Shown here: positions 22,981 through 36,000 of the stretch, one piece after another | Layout: each line of letters opens with the position of its first letter | How positions within the stretch are numbered: the first letter of the stretch is position 1 | Source of the DNA: Hydractinia symbiolongicarpus | Taxonomy: Eukaryota > Cnidaria > Hydrozoa > Anthoathecata > Hydractiniidae | Direction: 5' to 3' | DNA length: 64,000 nucleotides | Assembly: GCF_029227915.1 (NCBI RefSeq) | Contig: NC_079882.1 | Span: 682,001 to 746,000, forward strand | Notes under the pieces: model-generated | What the model saw: the letters and a program-made list of their open reading frames with translations, nothing else | What the model was told of the DNA's origin: nothing | Databases searched by the model: none | Position numbers and translations under genes: made by a program

Positions 22981-25900
22981 ATCTAAATTTTTAAATGAAG
23001 CGCCACCACAGCGCCCAGTGTATGCGCTGAGCTCCGACAATCATGTCAAATTAAGAAGAATGTCATTTCTTGGAGTCCAAATATCTCACTTATCACATTT
23101 TTAACGTCACAGTCCAAAATCAGTTCAATTAAATCCCACAGTCAATCGTTTCACTGTTAAACGCGATGCAACGTAGTAATATCGGAAAAATATCGCTAAA
23201 TACATGTTGGTACGAATATGTGACCCAACCGTTGTAACTCAAACGGACTGACATTGTTAAAAAGTCAATGAAATGTAGTTTTTGAACCTGTCGCTATTTC
23301 TTCAGCGCGCGATAACGGCTAAGATTGGTCCCACAGTAAAAAAATGACTTATTTATCTAAATTTTTAATGTAAAAGGGCTACCACAGCGTCCAGTGTAAT
23401 CGCTGAGTTCCGGCAATCATGTCAAACTAAGAAGAATGTTATTTCTTGGAGTCCAATTGTCTCACTAACAATATTTATAAGGTCACAGTCAAAAATCAGT
23501 TCAATTAAGTCCCACAGTCAATCGTTTCACTGTTAAAAGCGATGCAACCTAGTAATATGAGAAAAATATCTCTAAATACATGTTGGTACGAGTATGTGAC
23601 GCAATCGTTGTAACTGACGCGGATTGATTCCGTTAGAAAGTCAATGAAATGTAGTTTTTGAAACTGTCGCTGTTTCTTCAGCACAGGATAACGGCTAGGA
23701 TTGGTCCCACAGTAAATAATGAATTATTTATCTAAATTTTTAAATGAAGCGCTACCACAGCGCCCAGTGTAATCGCTGAGTTCCGGCAATCATGTCAAAT
23801 TAAGAAGAATGTTATTTCTTGGAGTTCAATAGTCTCACTTTCACATTTATAAGGTCACAGCCCAAAATCAGTTCAATTAAGTCCCACAGTCAATCGTTTT
23901 ACTGTTAAACGCGTTACAACCTAGTAATACCGGAAAGATACAACGAAATACATGTTGGTACGAATATGTGACTCAACCGTTGTAACTCAAACGGATTGAT
24001 ACTTTTAGAAAGTCAAGGAAATGTAGTTTTTCAAACTTTCTCCATTTCTTCAGCGCGCAATAACGGCTAGGATTGGTCCCACAGTAAAAAATGACTTATT
24101 TATCTAAATTTTTAAATGAAGCGCTACCACAGCGTCCAGTGTAATCGCTGAGTTCGGGAATCATGTCAAATTAAGAAGAATGTTATTTCTTGGAGTCCAA
24201 TTTTCTCACTTTCACATTTATAAGGTCATGGCCAAAAATCAGTTTAATTAAATCCCACAGTCAATCGTTTCACTGTTAAACGCGATACAACCTAGTAATT
24301 CCGGAAAGATATCACGAAATACATGTTGGTACGAATATGTGACTCAACTGTTGTAACTTAAACGGATTGATGCTGTTAGAAAGTCAATGAAATGTAGTTT
24401 TTCAAACTTTCTCCATTTCTACAGCGCGGGATAACGGCTAGGATAGGTCCCACAGTAAAAAATGACTTTTTTATCTAAATTTTTAAATGGAGCGCTACCA
24501 CAGCGCCCAGTGTATTCGCTGAGTTCCGGCAATCATGTTAAATTAAGAAGAATGTTATTTTTTGGAGTCCAATAGTCTCACTTTCACATTTATAAGGTCA
24601 CAGCCCAAAATTAGTTCAATTAAGTCTCACATACAATCGTTTCACTGTTAAAAGCGATGCAACCTAGTAATAACAGATAAATATCGCTAAATACATGTTG
24701 GTACAAATGTGTGACCCAACCGTTGTAACTCAAACGGACTGACATCGTTAGAAAGTCAGTGAAATTTAGTATTTGAAACTGTCGCTATTTCTTCAGCGCA
24801 GGATAACGGCTAGGATTGGTCCCACAATAAATAATGACTTATTTATCTAAATTATTAAATGAAGCGCTAATACAGCTCCCAGTGTAATCGCTGAGTTCCG
24901 GCAATCATGTCAAATTAATATGAATGCTAATTCTTGGAGTCCAATTGTCTCATTTATCACATTTATCAGGTCACAGTCCAAAGTTAGTTCAATTAAGTCC
25001 CACATTCAATCGTTTCACTGTTAAAAGCGGTGCAACCTAGTAATATGAGAAAAATATCGCTAAATACATGTTGCTACGAGTATGTGACGCAACCGTTGTA
25101 ACTGAAGCGGATTGATACCGTTAGAAAGTCAATGAAATGTAGTTTTTGATACTGTCGCTATTTCTTCAGCGCGCGATAACAGCTAGGATTGGTCCCGCGG
25201 TAAAGAATGATTTATTTATCTAAGTTTTTAAAGGAAGTGCTACCACATCACCCAGTGTAATCGCTGAGTTACGGCAATCATGTCAAATTAAAAGGAATGT
25301 TATTTCTTGGAGTCCAATTTTCTCACTTTCACATTTATAAGGTAATGGCCCAAAATCAGTTTAATTAAGTCCCACAGTCAATCGTTTCACTGCTAAACGC
25401 GATACAACCTAGTAATTCCGGAAAGATATCACGAAAAACATGTTGGTACGAATATGTGACTCAACCGTTGTAACTTAAACAGATTGATGCTGTTAGAAAG
25501 TCAATGAAATGTAGTTTTTCAAACTTTCTCCATTTCTTCAGCGCGGGATAACGGCTAGGATTGGTCCCACAGTAAAAAATGACTTATTTATCTAAATTTT
25601 TAAATGAAGCGCCACCACAGCACCCAGTGTATGCGCTGAGCTCCGACAATCATGTCAAATTAAGAAGAATGTCATTTCTTGGAGTCCAAATGTCTCACTT
25701 ATCACATTTTTAACGTCACAGTCCAAAATCAGTTCAATTAAGTCCCACAGTCAATCGCTTCACTGTTAAACGCGATGCAACGTAGTAATATCGGAAAAAT
25801 ATCGCTAAATACATGTTGGTACGAATATGTGACCCAACCGTTGTAACTCAAACGGACTGACACTGTTAAAAAGTCAATGAAATGTAGTTTTTGAACCTGT

Positions 25901-26335
25901 CGCTATTTCTTCAGCGCGCAATAACGGCTAGGATTGGTCCCACAGTAAAAAATGACTTATTTATCTAAATTTTTAAATGAAGCGCTACCACAGCGTCCAG
26001 TGTATGCGCTGAGCTCCAACAATCATGTCAAATTAAGAAGAATGTCATTTCTTGGAGTCCAATTGTCTCACTTATAACATTTTTAAAGTCACAGTCCAAA
26101 ATCAGTTCAATTAAGTCCCACAGTCAATCGTTTCACTGTTAAAAGCGATGCAACCTAGTAATATGAGAAAAATATCTCTAAATACATGTTGGTACGAGTA
26201 TGTGACGCAACCGTTGTAACTGACGCGGATTGATACCGTTAGAAAGTCAATGAAATGTAGTTTTTGAAACTGTCGCTATTTCTTCAGCACAGGATAACGG
26301 CTAGGATTGGTCCCACAGTAAATAATGAATTATTT
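22981..26335 (+). repeat. Block IV: mixed monomers
   Basis: Monomer starts are 22981, 23355, 23730, 24102, 24473, 24845, 25218, 25590 and 25963. The unit at 23730 is the first with 'cgcgttacaacc' and 'gatacaacgaaatac', a subtype that returns at 33043 and 36397 and, in part, at 37142 and 39114. Units 25590 and 25963 are the forerunners of the homogeneous block that follows (types 27453 and 27826). Order and subtype are otherwise irregular, suggesting an older or more recombined zone. Confidence 0.85.
23366..23379. other. Aberrant leader in monomer starting at 23355
   Basis: The leader reads 'ttaatgtaaaagggcta' where neighbours have 'ttaaattaagcgcta'. This is a local cluster of substitutions and a small insertion (the unit is 375 bp). 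It removes the left arm of the dyad. I found this exact form nowhere else in the window. Confidence 0.8.
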
Positions 26336-28198
26336 AACAAAATTTTTAAATGAAGCGCTACCACAGCGCCCAGTGTAATCGCTGAGTTACGGCAATCATG
26401 TCAAATTAAGAAGAATGTTATTTCTTGGAGTCCAATTTTCTCACTTTCACATTTATAAGGTCATGGCCCAAAATCAGTTTAATTAAGTCCCACAGTCAAT
26501 CGTTTCACTGCTAGACGCGATACAACCTAGTAATTCCGGAAAGATATCACGAAATACATGTTGGTACGAATATGTGACTCAACCGTTGTAACTTAAACGG
26601 ATTGATGCTGTTAGAAAGTCAATGAAATGTAGTTTTTCAAACTTTCTCCATTTCTTCGGCGCGGGATAACGGCTAGGATTGGTCCCACAGTAAAAAATGA
26701 CTTATTTATCTAAATTTTTAAATGAAGCGCTACCACAGCGTCCAGTGTATGCGCTGAGCTCCAACAATCATGTCAAATTAGGAAGAATGTCATTTCTTGG
26801 AGTCCAATTGTCTCACTTATAACATTTTTAAAGTCACAGTCCAAAATCAGTTCAATTAAGTCCCACAGTCAATCGTTTCACTGTTAAAAGCGATGCAACC
26901 TAGTAATATGAGAAAAATATCTCTAAATACATGTTGGTACGAGTATGTGACGCAACCGTTGTAACTGACGCGGATTGATACCGTTAGAAAGTCAATGAAA
27001 TGTAGTTTTTGAAACTGTCGCTATTTCTTCAGCACAGGATAACGGCTAGGATTGGTCCCACAGTAAATAATGAATTATTTATCTTAATTTTTAAATGAAG
27101 CGCTACCACAGCGCCCAGTGTAATCGCTGAGTTACGGCAATCATGTCAATTTAACAAGAATTTTATTTCTTGGAGTCCAATTTTCTCACTTTCACATTTA
27201 TAAGGTCATGGCCCAAAATCAGTTTAATTAAGTCCCACAGTCAATCGTTTCACTGCTAAACGCGAAACAACCTAGTAATTCCGGAAAGATATCACGAAAT
27301 ACATGTTGGTACGAATATGTGACTCAACCGTTGTAACTTAAACGGATTGATGCTGTTAGAAAGTCAATGAAATGTAGTTTTTCAAACTTTCTCCATTTCT
27401 TCGGCGCGGGATAACGGCTAGGATTGGTCCCACAGTAAAAAATGACTTGTTTATCTAAATTTTTAAATGAAGCGCCACCACAGCGCCCAGTGTATGCGCT
27501 GAGCTCCGACAATCATGTCAAATTAAGAAGAATGTCATTTCTTGGAGTCCAAATGTCTCACTTATCACATTTTTAACGTCACAGTCCAAAATCAGTTCAA
27601 TTAAGTCCCACAGTCAATCGTTTAACTGTTAAACGCGATGCAACGTAGTAATATCGGACAAATATCGCTAAATACATGTTGGTACGAATATGTGACCCAA
27701 CCGTTGTAACTCAAACGGACTGACACTGTTAAAAAGTCAATGAAATGTAGTTTTTGAACCTGTCTCTATTTCTTCAGCGCGCAATAACGGCTAGGATTGG
27801 TCCCACAGTAAAAAATGACTTATTTATCTAAATTTTTAAATGAAGCGCTACCACAGCGTCCAGTGTATGCGCTGAGCTCCAACAATCATGTCAAATTAAG
27901 AAGAATGTCATTTCTTGGAGTCCAATTGTCTCACTTATAACATTTTTAAAGTCACAGTCCAAAATCAGTTCAATTAAGTCCCACAGTCAATCGTTTCACT
28001 GTTAAAAGCGATGCAACCTAGTAATATGAGAAAAATATCTCTAAATACATGTTGGTACGAGTATGTGACGCAACCGTTGTAACTGACGCGGATTGATACC
28101 GTTAGAAAGTCAATGAAATGTAGTTTTTGAAACTGTCGCTATTTCTTCAGCACAGGATAACGGCTAGGATTGGTCCCACAGTAAATAATGACTTATTT
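26336..28198 (+). repeat. Block V, HOR copy 1: 5 monomers (1863 bp)
   Basis: Monomer starts are 26336, 26708, 27081, 27453 and 27826. In order the markers are: leader 'aacaaaatttttaaatg'; 'gctccaacaatcatg' with 'ttaggaagaatgtc'; leader 'atcttaatttttaaatg' with 'tcaatttaacaag'; 'cttgtttatc' with 'gcgccaccacag'; and 'ttaagaagaatgtc' with 'tatctctaaatac'. The block is very homogeneous by eye. The 62-codon minus-strand frame at 27324-27512, repeated at 28815, 30678 and 32543, merely follows the repeat. Confidence 0.93.
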
Positions 28199-29689
28199 AT
28201 CTAAATTTTTAAATGAAGCGCTACCACAGCGTCCAGTGTATGCGCTGAGCTCCAACAATCATGTCAAATTAGGAAGAATGTCATTTCTTGGAGTCCAATT
28301 GTCTCACTTATAACATTTTTAAAGTCACAGTCCAAAATCAGTTCAATTAAGTCCCACAGTCAATCGTTTCACTGTTAAAAGCGATGCAACCTAGTAATAT
28401 GAGAAAAATATCTCTAAATACATGTTGGTACGAGTATGTGACGCAACCGTTGTAACTGACGCGGATTGATACCGTTAGAAAGTCAATGAAATGTAGTTTT
28501 TGAAACTGTCGCTATTTCTTCAGCACAGGATAACGGCTAGGATTGGTCCCACAGTAAATAATGAATTATTTATCTTAATTTTTAAATGAAGCGCTACCAC
28601 AGCGCCCAGTGTAATCGCTGAGTTACGGCAATCATGTCAATTTAACAAGAATTTTATTTCTTGGAGTCCAATTTTCTCACTTTCACATTTATAAGGTCAT
28701 GGCCCAAAATCAGTTTAATTAAGTCCCACAGTCAATCGTTTCACTGCTAAACGCGAAACAACCTAGTAATTCCGGAAAGATATCACGAAATACATGTTGG
28801 TACGAATATGTGACTCAACCGTTGTAACTTAAACGGATTGATGCTGTTAGAAAGTCAATGAAATGTAGTTTTTCAAACTTTCTCCATTTCTTCGGCGCGG
28901 GATAACGGCTAGGATTGGTCCCACAGTAAAAAATGACTTGTTTATCTAAATTTTTAAATGAAGCGCCACCACAGCGCCCAGTGTATGCGCTGAGCTCCGA
29001 CAATCATGTCAAATTAAGAAGAATGTCATTTCTTGGAGTCCAAATGTCTCACTTATCACATTTTTAACGTCACAGTCCAAAATCAGTTCAATTAAGTCCC
29101 ACAGTCAATCGTTTAACTGTTAAACGCGATGCAACGTAGTAATATCGGACAAATATCGCTAAATACATGTTGGTACGAATATGTGACCCAACCGTTGTAA
29201 CTCAAACGGACTGACACTGTTAAAAAGTCAATGAAATGTAGTTTTTGAACCTGTCTCTATTTCTTCAGCGCGCAATAACGGCTAGGATTGGTCCCACAGT
29301 AAAAAATGACTTATTTATCTAAATTTTTAAATGAAGCGCTACCACAGCGTCCAGTGTATGCGCTGAGCTCCAACAATCATGTCAAATTAAGAAGAATGTC
29401 ATTTCTTGGAGTCCAATTGTCTCACTTATAACATTTTTAAAGTCACAGTCCAAAATCAGTTCAATTAAGTCCCACAGTCAATCGTTTCACTGTTAAAAGC
29501 GATGCAACCTAGTAATATGAGAAAAATATCTCTAAATACATGTTGGTACGAGTATGTGACGCAACCGTTGTAACTGACGCGGATTGATACCGTTAGAAAG
29601 TCAATGAAATGTAGTTTTTGAAACTGTCGCTATTTCTTCAGCACAGGATAACGGCTAGGATTGGTCCCACAGTAAATAATGAATTATTT
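28199..29689 (+). repeat. Block V, HOR copy 2: 4 monomers (1491 bp)
   Basis: Starts are 28199, 28572, 28944 and 29317, matching 26708, 27081, 27453 and 27826 at offset 1491. The 'aacaaaa'-leader unit is absent. Private variants shared only with copy 1 ('aagaattttatttc', 'cgtttaactg', 'cgaaacaacc') show this copy came directly from copy 1. The joint is near 28188, where 'cagtaaataatga' of one type meets 'cttatttatc' of the other. Confidence 0.92.
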
Positions 29690-31552
29690 AACAAAATTTT
29701 TAAATGAAGCGCTACCACAGCGCCCAGTGTAATCGCTGAGTTACGGCAATCATGTCAAATTAAGAAGAATGTTATTTCTTGGAGTCCAATTTTCTCACTT
29801 TCACATTTATAAGGTCATGGCCCAAAATCAGTTTAATTAAGTCCCACAGTCAATCGTTTCACTGCTAGACGCGATACAACCTAGTAATTCCGGAAAGATA
29901 TCACGAAATACATGTTGGTACGAATATGTGACTCAACCGTTGTAACTTAAACGGATTGATGCTGTTAGAAAGTCAATGAAATGTAGTTTTTCAAACTTTC
30001 TCCATTTCTTCGGCGCGGGATAACGGCTAGGATTGGTCCCACAGTAAAAAATGACTTATTTATCTAAATTTTTAAATGAAGCGCTACCACAGCGTCCAGT
30101 GTATGCGCTGAGCTCCAACAATCATGTCAAATTAGGAAGAATGTCATTTCTTGGAGTCCAATTGTCTCACTTATAACATTTTTAAAGTCACAGTCCAAAA
30201 TCAGTTCAATTAAGTCCCACAGTCAATCGTTTCACTGTTAAAAGCGATGCAACCTAGTAATATGAGAAAAATATCTCTAAATACATGTTGGTACGAGTAT
30301 GTGACGCAACCGTTGTAACTGACGCGGATTGATACCGTTAGAAAGTCAATGAAATGTAGTTTTTGAAACTGTCGCTATTTCTTCAGCACAGGATAACGGC
30401 TAGGATTGGTCCCACAGTAAATAATGAATTATTTATCTTAATTTTTAAATGAAGCGCTACCACAGCGCCCAGTGTAATCGCTGAGTTACGGCAATCATGT
30501 CAATTTAACAAGAATGTTATTTCTTGGAGTCCAATTTTCTCACTTTCACATTTATAAGGTCATGGCCCAAAATCAGTTTAATTAAGTCCCACAGTCAATC
30601 GTTTCACTGCTAAACGCGATACAACCTAGTAATTCCGGAAAGATATCACGAAATACATGTTGGTACGAATATGTGACTCAACCGTTGTAACTTAAACGGA
30701 TTGATGCTGTTAGAAAGTCAATGAAATGTAGTTTTTCAAACTTTCTCCATTTCTTCGGCGCGGGATAACGGCTAGGATTGGTCCCACAGTAAAAAATGAC
30801 TTGTTTATCTAAATTTTTAAATGAAGCGCCACCACAGCGCCCAGTGTATGCGCTGAGCTCCGACAATCATGTCAAATTAAGAAGAATGTCATTTGTTGGA
30901 GTCCAAATGTCTCACTTATCACATTTTTAACGTCACAGTCCAAAATCAGTTCAATTAAGTCCCACAGTCAATCGTTTCACTGTTAAACGCGATGCAACGT
31001 AGTAATATCGGACAAATATCGCTAAATACATGTTGGTACGAATATGTGACCCAACCGTTGTAACTCAAACGGACTGACACTGTTAAAAAGTCAATGAAAT
31101 GTAGTTTTTGAACCTGTCGCTATTTCTTCAGCGCGCAATAACGGCTAGGATTGGTCCCACAGTAAAAAATGACTTATTTATCTAAATTTTTAAATGAAGC
31201 GCTACCACAGCGTCCAGTGTATGCGCTGAGCTCCAACAATCATGTCAAATTAAGAAGAATGTCATTTCTTGGAGTCCAATTGTCTCACTTATAACATTTT
31301 TAAAGTCACAGTCCAAAATCAGTTCAATTAAGTCCCACAGTCAATCGTTTCACTGTTAAAAGCGATGCAACCTAGTAATATGAGAAAAATATCTCTAAAT
31401 ACATGTTGGTACGAGTATGTGACGCAACCGTTGTAACTGACGCGGATTGATACCGTTAGAAAGTCAATGAAATGTAGTTTTTGAAACTGTCGCTATTTCT
31501 TCAGCACAGGATAACGGCTAGGATTGGTCCCACAGTAAATAATGAATTATTT
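29690..31552 (+). repeat. Block V, HOR copy 3: 5 monomers (1863 bp)
   Basis: Starts are 29690, 30062, 30435, 30807 and 31180. The first unit matches 26336 at offset 3354 (nine monomers). It lacks three private variants shared by copies 1 and 2, reading 'aagaatgttatttc', 'cgtttcactg' and 'cgatacaacc' instead, and has its own 'catttgttggag' near 30891. Copies 1 and 2 are thus sisters and copy 3 is slightly older. Confidence 0.92.
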
Positions 31553-33042
31553 AACAAAATTTTTAAATGAAGCGCTACAACAGCGCCCAGTGTAATCGCT
31601 GAGTTACGGCAATCATGTCAAATTAAGAAGAATGTTATTTCTTGGAGTCCAATTTTCTCACTTTCACATTTATAAGGTCATGGCCCAAAATCAGTTTAAT
31701 TAAGTCCCACAGTCAATCGTTTCACTGCTAGACGCGATACAACCTAGTAATTCCGGAAAGATATCACGAAATACATGTTGGTACGAATATGTGACTCAAC
31801 CGTTGTAACTTAAACGGATTGATGCTGTTAGAAAGTCAATGAAATGTAGTTTTTCAAACTTTCTCCATTTCTTCGGCGCGGGATAACGGCTAGGATTGGT
31901 CCCACAGTAAAAAATGACTTATTTATCTAAATTTTTAAATGAAGCGCCACCACAGCGCCCAGTGTATGCGCTGAGCTCCGACAATCATGTCAAATTAAGA
32001 AGAATGTCATTTCTTGGAGTCCAAATGTCTCACTTATTACATTTTTAACGTCACAGTCTAAAATCAGTTCAATTAAGTCCCACAGTCAATCGTTTCACTG
32101 TTAAACGCGATGCAACGTAGTAATATCGGACAAATATCGCTAAATAGATGTTGGTACGAATATGTGACCCAACCGTTGTAACTCAAACGGACTGACACTG
32201 TTAAAAAGTCAATGAAATGTAGTTTTTGAACCTGTCGCTATTTCTTCAGCGCGCAATAACGGCTAGGATTGGTCCCACAGTAAAAAAATGACTTATTTAT
32301 CTAAATTTTTAAATGAAGCGCTACCACAGCGTCCAGTGTAATCGCTGAGTTCCGGCAATCATGTCAAATTAAGAAGAATGTTATTTCTTGGAGTCCAAAT
32401 GTCTCACTTATCACATTTTTAACGTCACAGTCCAAAATCAGTTCAATTAAGTCCCACAGTCAATCGTTTCACTGTTAAACGCGATACAACCTAGTAATTC
32501 CGGAAAGATATCACGAAATACATGTTGGTACGAATATGTGACTCAACTGTTGTAACTTAAACGGATTGATGCTGTTAGAAAGTCAATGAAATGTAGTTTT
32601 TCAAACTTTCTCCATTTCTTCAGCGCGGGATAACGGCTAGGATTGGTCCCACAGTAAAAAATAACTTTCCTTTCTAAATTTTTAAATGAAGCGCCACCAC
32701 AGCGCCCAGTGCATGCGCTGAGCTCCGACAATCATGTCAAATTAAGAAGAATGTTTCTTCTTGGAATCCAATTGTCTCAATTTCACATTTATAAGGTCAC
32801 GGCCAAAATCAGTACAATTAAATCCCACAGTCAATCGTTTCACTGTTAAACGCGATACAACCTAGTAGTACCGGAACGATATCACGAAATACATGTTGGT
32901 ACGAATATGTGACTCAACCGTTGTAACTCAAACGGATTGATACTGTTAGAAAGTCAATGAAATGTAGTTTTTGAAACTGTCTCTATTTCTTCAGCGCAGG
33001 ATAACGGCTAGGATAGGTCCCACAGTAAAAAATGACTTATTT
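31553..33042 (+). repeat. Partial fourth HOR copy and transition monomers
   Basis: Starts are 31553, 31925, 32299 and 32672. The first unit is again the 'aacaaaa'-leader type (offset 1863 from 29690), with 'gctacaacagcg' as its own change. The second is the 'gcgccaccacag' type, so two intermediate types are missing. The unit at 32672 switches to the 'gaatgtttcttcttgg' and 'tagtaccggaacg' type of block III. Confidence 0.87.
32661..32674. other. Unique degenerate linker between monomers
   Basis: The junction reads 'ataactttcctttctaaa' where the array normally has 'atgacttatttatctaaa'. Several substitutions are clustered in fewer than 20 bases and are not found in any other unit of the window. 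It may be a mutation cluster or an old exchange point. Confidence 0.7.
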
Positions 33043-36000
33043 ATCTAAATTTTTAAATGGAGCGCTACCACAGCGCCCAGTGTAATCGCTGAGTTCCGGC
33101 AATCATGTCAAATTAAGAAGAATGTTATTTCTTGGAGTCCAATAGTCTTACTTTCACATTTATAAGGTCACAGCCCAAAATTAGTACAATTAAGTCCCAC
33201 AGTCAATCGTTTTACTGTTAAACGCGTTACAACCTAGTAATACCGGAAAGATACAACGAAATACATGTTGGTACGAATATGTGACTCAACCGTTGTAACT
33301 CAAACGGATTGATACTTTTAGAAAGTCAATGAAATGTAGTTTTTCAAACTTTCTCCATTTCTTCAGCGCGCAATAACGGCTAGGAATGGTCCCACAGTAA
33401 AAAATGACTTATTTATCTAAATTTTTAAATGAAGCGCTACCACAGCGTCCAGTGTAATCGCTGAGTTCCGGCAATCATGTCAAACTAAGAAGAATATTAT
33501 TTCCTGGAGTCCAATTGTCTCACTAACAATATTTATAAGGTCACAGTCCAAAATCAGTTCAATTAAGTCCCACAGTCAATCGTTTCACTGTTAAAAGCGA
33601 TGCAACCTAGTAATATGAGAAAAATATCGCTAAATACATGTTGGTACGAGTATGTGACGCAACCGTTGTAACTGACGCGGATTGATACCGTTAGAAAGTC
33701 AATGAAATGTAGTTTTTGAAACTGTCGCTATTTCTTCAGCACAGGATAACGGCTAGGATTGGTCCCACAGTAAATAATGAATTATTTATCTAAATTTTTA
33801 AATGAAGCGCTACCACAGCGCCCAGTGTAATCGCTGAGTTACGGCAATCATGTCAAATTAAGAAGAATGTTATTTCTTGGAGTCCAATTTTCTCACTTTC
33901 CCATTTATAAGGTCATGGCCCAAAATCAGTTTAATTAAGTCCCACAGTCAATCGTTTCACTGCTAAACGCGATATAACCTAGTAATTCCAGAAAGATATC
34001 ACGAAATACATGTTGGTACGAATATGTGACTCAACCGTTGTAACTTAAACGGATTGATGCTGTTAGAAAGTCAATGAAATGTAGTTTTTCAAACTTTCTC
34101 CATTTCTTCGGCGCGGGATAACGGCTAGGATTGGTCCCACAGTAAAAAATGACTTATTTATCTAAGTTTTTAAATGAAGCGCCACCACAGCGCCCAGTGT
34201 ATGCGCTGAGCTCCGACAATCATGTCAAATTAAGAAGAATGTCATTTCTTGGAGTCCAAATGTCTCACTTATCACATTTTTAACTTTACAGTCCAAAATC
34301 AGTTCAATTAAGTCCCACAGTCAATCGTTTCACTGTTAAACGCGACGCAACGTAGTAATATCGGACAATTATCGCTAAATACATGTTGGTACGAATATGT
34401 GACCCAACCGTTGTAACTCAAACGGACTGACACTGTTAAAAAGTCAATGAAATGTAGTTTTTGAACCTGTCGCTATTTCTTCAGCGCGCAATAACGGCTA
34501 GGATTGGTCCCACAGTAAAAAATGACTTATTTATCTAAATTTTTAAATGAAGCGCTACCACAGCGTCCAGTGTGTGCGCTGAGCTCCAACAATCATGTCA
34601 AATTAAGAAGAATGTCATTTCTTGGAGTCCAAATGTCTCACTTATCACATTTTTAACGTCACAGTCCAAAATCAGTTCAATTAAGTCCCACAGTCAATCG
34701 TTTCACTGTTAAACGCGATGCAACGTAGTAATATCGGACAAATATCGCTAAATACATGTTGGTACGAATATGTGACCTAACCGTTGTAACTCAAACGGAC
34801 TGACACTGTTAAAAAGTCAATGAAATGTAGTTTTTGAACCTGTCGCTATTTCTTCAGCGCGCAATAACGGCTAGGATTGGTCCGACAGTAAAAAATGACT
34901 TATTTATCTAAATTTTTAAATGAAGCGCTACCACAGCGTCCAGTGTAATCGCTGAGTTCCGGCAATCATGTCAAACTAAGAAGAATGTTATTTCTTGGAG
35001 TCCAATTGTCTCACTAACACTATTTATAAGGTCACAGTCCAAAATCAGTTCAATTAAGTCCCACAGTCAATCGTTTCACTGTTAAAAGCGATGTAACCTA
35101 GTAATATGAGAAAAATATCTGTAAATACATGTTGGTACAAGTATGTGACGCAACCATTGTAACTGACGCGGATTGATACCGTTAGAAAGTCAATGAAATG
35201 TAGTTTTTGAAACTGTCGCTATTTCTTCAGCACAGGATAACGGCTAGGATTGGTCCCACAGTAAATAATGAATTATTTATCTAAATTTTTAAATGAAGCG
35301 CTACCACAGCGCTTAGTGTAATCGCTGAGTTACGGCAATCATGTCAAATTAAGAAGAATGTTATTTCTTGGAGTCCAATTTTCTCACTTTCACATTTATA
35401 AGGTCATGGCCCAAAATCAGTTTAATTAAGTCCCACAGTCAATCGTTTCACTGCTAAACGCGATACAACCTAGTAATTCCGGAAAGATATCACGAAATAC
35501 ATGTTGGTACGAATATGTGACTCAACCGTTGTAACTTAAACGGATTGATGCTGTTAGAAAGTTAATGAAATGTAGTTTTTCAAACTTTCTCCATTTCTTC
35601 AGCGCGGGATAACGGCTAGGATTGGTCCCACAGTAAAAAATGACTTATTTATCTAAATTTTTAAATGAAGCGCCACCACAGCACCCAGTGTATGCGCTGA
35701 GCTCCGAAAGCATGTCAAATTAAGAAGAATGTCATTTCTTGGAGTCCAAATGTCTCACTTATCACATTTATAACGTCACAGTCCAAAATCAGTTCAATTA
35801 AGTCCCACAGTCAATCGTTTCACTGTTAAACGCGATGCAACGTAGTAATATCGGAAAAATATCGCTAAATACATGTTGGTACGAATATGTGACCCAACCG
35901 TTGTAACTCAAACGGACTGACACTGTTAAAAAGTCAATGAAATGTAGTTTTTGAACCTGTCGCTATTTCTTCAGCGCGCGATAACGGCTAAGATTGGTCC

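Noticed and set aside
27324-27512. 62-codon minus-strand open frame, repeated at 28815, 30678 and 32543
   Set aside because: It crosses a monomer boundary of one subtype and recurs with the HOR period. Neighbouring monomers of almost the same sequence break it. No protein family is recognisable.
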